Of a stretch of 7,042 nt of DNA, positions 4,691 through 7,042 are shown one piece after another (within the stretch, counting starts at the first letter, position 1; every line of letters begins with the position of its first letter). Under the pieces are notes generated by a model. The model worked only from the letters and a program-made list of their open reading frames with translations, did not search any database and had not been told where the DNA came from. This DNA is from an uncultured Ruminococcus sp. (GTDB lineage: Bacteria; Bacillota; Clostridia; Oscillospirales; Ruminococcaceae), in NCBI GenBank assembly GCA_946531975.1, contig CAMNAY010000086.1:1-7042 (forward strand). Direction: 5' to 3'. The position numbers and the translations under genes are program-made.

Positions 4691-7042
4691 TTATGCTTTT
4701 GCCAGCTTGATATGGATGCTGCCCTGCTCCGACTCGACGTCGAATTCAGTCAGCGGGCTTGCGACCGTACCGAGCGATGCAAGCGTCTCACCGCAGATGT
4801 ACTCTGCGTAGCTTTCCGGATAGGTACCGGAAATTTCAAGCACGATGCGGTCGGAAATTTCGCAGCCGCTCTGCTTTCTTGCATCCTGAATCATACGGAT
4901 CATGTCACGCGCAATGCCCTCGGCACGCAGCTCATCGGTGATCGTCAGATCGAGGGAGACCACGATGCCGTGCTCGCTCATGATATGTCCGCCGTCCTTT
5001 GCCTGATAGGTCACAAGGATGATATCGGCGTTCAGCGATTCCTCTTTGCCGTCGATCGTCAGCACAGCCGCATCGTCCGTCATGCGGAAGCTGCCGGACT
5101 TGATTGCCTTGATGAGAACCGGAATGCGGTCAGGATACAGGTCACGGATCGCAGTGAAGTTCGGTGCATACTGCACGCTTGCGATTGCAGACACGTCATC
5201 GGTGACCGTGACGTTCTTGACATTCAGCTCCTCCGCAATGATATCGGTGAAGCGTGTCACGATTGCGGCGGCATCCTTCGAGACCAGTGCAACCTTCAGC
5301 GTGCTGAGCGGCTGACGGATCTTGATGTTGTTCTTGTTGCGCAGCGCATGCGCCAGCGAGATGACATTGCGTGCGACCGAGATCTCATGCAGCAGAGCCG
5401 GATTCTGATATTCTGCCGGAATCTGGGGGAATCTTGCGAGATGCACGGACTGCTCGCCGGTCAGGATGCGGTAGAGGTAATCGGACAGGATCGGTGCGAC
5501 CGGTGCAAACAGCTTGCAGGTATTCACCAGAACGTACAGCAGCGTATCGTATGCGCTCTGCTTGTCGGCGGTCATCTCCTTGCCCCAGAAGCGGCGGCGC
5601 GACCGGCGGATAAACCAGTTGGTCAGACCGTCCATGAGGGCGTCGAGGTTGTCGGTGTAGTGGTTGACGTAATACTTTGCCATGTTCTCGGTGATCTTCT
5701 GCTCGGTCTCTGCCAGCAGCGCCAGAATCCACTGGTCGAGCTGGTTGTCCGATTTCGGCTGCGGGAGTGCTGCCGGATGATAACCGTCGATATTGGCATA
5801 GGAAATGAAGAAGTTGCAGGCATTCCAGAGCGGCAGGATGAACTGCTGAAGCATATCCTGAATGCCGGAATCCTTGAAGCGGAGGTCGCCGACCAGCATC
5901 GCGTTGGACTGGAACAGATACAGGCGGAATGCGTCCGTACCGAATTCCTTCATCAGCTTCATCGGGTCGGTGTAGTTGTGATTGGACTTCGAGAGCTTCT
6001 TGCCGTTTTCGTCGAGGATTGTGCCGTGAACGACGCAGTTCTTGAACGCCGGGCGGTCGAACAGCGCGGTCGCCATGACATGCAGGTAATAGAACCAGCA
6101 GCGGATCTGACCGGTATACTCGACGATGAAATCACACGGGAAGTGCGACTCGAACCACTCCTTGTTCTCGAAGGGGTAGTGCTTCTGTGCGAACGGCACG
6201 CAGCCGGACTCAAACCAGCAGTCCAGAACCTCCGGCACGCGCTTCATGGTCGCGCCGCACTCGCACGGGAAGGTGATCTCGTCCACATACTGTCTGTGCA
6301 GGTTATCGAGGCGGACGCCGGACTTCTCCTCGATCTCGTCGAGGCTGCCGAGCACAACGCGCTTCTTGCAGTCCGGGCACTCCCAGATCGGGATCGGGGT
6401 AGACCAGTAGCGGTTTCTGGAGATATTCCAGTCACGGGCATTCTCCAGCCACTTGCCGAAGCGGGAATCCTTGACCGAATCCGGAATCCAGTTGACCTGT
6501 GTATTGTTCAGCTCAATGAGGCGCGGCTTCAGCTTTTCGATGTTGAGATACCACGCATCCATCGCCTTGTAGATCAGCGGCTCACGGCAGCGCCAGCAGT
6601 GCGGATAGTTATGCTCGATCGTGCCGTCTGCGACTGCCTTGCCGTTGTCATAGAGGAAGCGGATGACGGTCGGGTTCATTTCGATGACGGTCTTGGCATC
6701 GGTATCGGTGTAGAAGTCGGTGACCTCCTTGGTGAAGTGACCCTTCTCATCGACCGGATTGACCATCGGAATGTGATGTCTGCGGCAGGTCCAGTAGTCG
6801 TCCTCACCGAATGCCGGAGCGGTATGAACGATACCGACACCCTCCTCGGAGCCGACATAATCTGCGGTCACGACGCGGAATGCGCCCTCTTTTGCCATGT
6901 CAGCGAAATACGGGAACAGCGGCTCATAGGTCTTGCCGACGAGGTCTGCGCCCTTGCACTCCTTCAGAATGACCGGCTTCTTGCCAAAGATTTTCGGGAA
7001 GCCCTTGAGGGTAGCTTTGCAGGCGATGAACACCTCGCCCTC
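4691..7042 (-). CDS. ileS: Isoleucyl-tRNA synthetase, type-2-like, 5' end outside the window
   Basis: This class I synthetase charges tRNA-Ile in the cytoplasm. The visible 783 codons are the C-terminal part of an enzyme of roughly 1,000 or more residues. The frame stays open to the window edge, so the GTG at 7033 is an internal Val codon and not a start. Numbering from that codon, the CP1 editing domain shows GIVHTAPAFGEDDY (67-80) with its conserved acidic residues. Next come HCWRC (145-149), SRNRYWSTPIPIW (205-217), a probable zinc-binding set with Cys219, Cys222, Cys257 and Cys259, and the KMSKS loop in the form KLSKS (346-350; codons 5998-5984). The anticodon-binding helical domain follows (about 430-580; NWFIRRSRRRFWG at 472-484), then a C-terminal extension to residue 780. 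HCWRC and LRFKDSGIQDML fit the long, eukaryote-like bacterial type 2. The catalytic HIGH motif is outside the window. The gene runs convergent to the sigma operon. Confidence 0.95.
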   Translation of the reverse strand, partial: EGEVFIACKATLKGFPKIFGKKPVILKECKGADLVGKTYEPLFPYFADMAKEGAFRVVTADYVGSEEGVGIVHTAPAFGEDDYWTCRRHHIPMVNPVDEKGHFTKEVTDFYTDTDAKTVIEMNPTVIRFLYDNGKAVADGTIEHNYPHCWRCREPLIYKAMDAWYLNIEKLKPRLIELNNTQVNWIPDSVKDSRFGKWLENARDWNISRNRYWSTPIPIWECPDCKKRVVLGSLDEIEEKSGVRLDNLHRQYVDEITFPCECGATMKRVPEVLDCWFESGCVPFAQKHYPFENKEWFESHFPCDFIVEYTGQIRCWFYYLHVMATALFDRPAFKNCVVHGTILDENGKKLSKSNHNYTDPMKLMKEFGTDAFRLYLFQSNAMLVGDLRFKDSGIQDMLQQFILPLWNACNFFISYANIDGYHPAALPQPKSDNQLDQWILALLAETEQKITENMAKYYVNHYTDNLDALMDGLTNWFIRRSRRRFWGKEMTADKQSAYDTLLYVLVNTCKLFAPVAPILSDYLYRILTGEQSVHLARFPQIPAEYQNPALLHEISVARNVISLAHALRNKNNIKIRQPLSTLKVALVSKDAAAIVTRFTDIIAEELNVKNVTVTDDVSAIASVQYAPNFTAIRDLYPDRIPVLIKAIKSGSFRMTDDAAVLTIDGKEESLNADIILVTYQAKDGGHIMSEHGIVVSLDLTITDELRAEGIARDMIRMIQDARKQSGCEISDRIVLEISGTYPESYAEYICGETLASLGTVASPLTEFDVESEQGSIHIKLAKA

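Noticed and set aside
1..7042. CRISPR array, tRNA/rRNA gene, transposase or attachment site.
   Set aside because: No regularly spaced repeats, no tRNA- or rRNA-like sequence, no transposase or integrase motifs and no flanking target duplications were seen.

Overview
The window looks like chromosome of a Gram-positive gut or rumen anaerobe of the Ruminococcaceae/Oscillospirales type. The grounds are a cell-surface GH26 mannanase with a CBM35-like module, strong AGGAGG ribosome binding sites, moderately GC-rich coding sequence with compact spacers, sigma-A-like promoters, a sigma/anti-sigma pair of clostridial style, and a long type-2-like isoleucyl-tRNA synthetase. This is inference from gene content; no rRNA or other phylogenetic marker is present.

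Layout from left to right. Positions 1-123 are AT-rich and non-coding, with a 14-A run inside a possible leftward promoter. A 99-codon plus-strand ORF (124-423) encodes only the C-terminal part of an L-2-amino-thiazoline-4-carboxylate hydrolase family protein and is probably a 5'-truncated remnant. A bidirectional hairpin terminator (427-468) separates it from a convergent lipoprotein GH26 endo-beta-mannanase gene (481-2094, minus). The spacer at 2095-2366 carries two well-formed divergent promoters whose -10 boxes and initially transcribed sequences are nearly the same. The rightward promoter serves a 120-residue protein of unknown family (2367-2729), which ends in a strong terminator (2743-2787).

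Next comes a two-gene operon: an ECF-type sigma factor (2865-3422) overlapping by 4 bases a single-pass membrane protein (3419-4591). The membrane protein has a short cytoplasmic segment resembling clostridial anti-sigma N termini, a Thr-rich extracellular stalk, two PASTA-like repeats and an unassigned C-terminal domain. It most likely senses something at the cell wall or surface and holds the sigma factor inactive. An in-frame ATG with a near-ideal ribosome binding site sits at codon 52, just before the membrane segment, so a second protein lacking the proposed sigma-binding part may be made. A terminator (4646-4682) separates this operon from the convergent ileS gene (4691-7042, minus), whose 5' end lies beyond the window.

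The most interesting part is the sigma/PASTA module with its internal translation start. The mannanase, the unknown 120-residue protein and the sigma operon are neighbours, but the sequence does not prove that they are regulated together.
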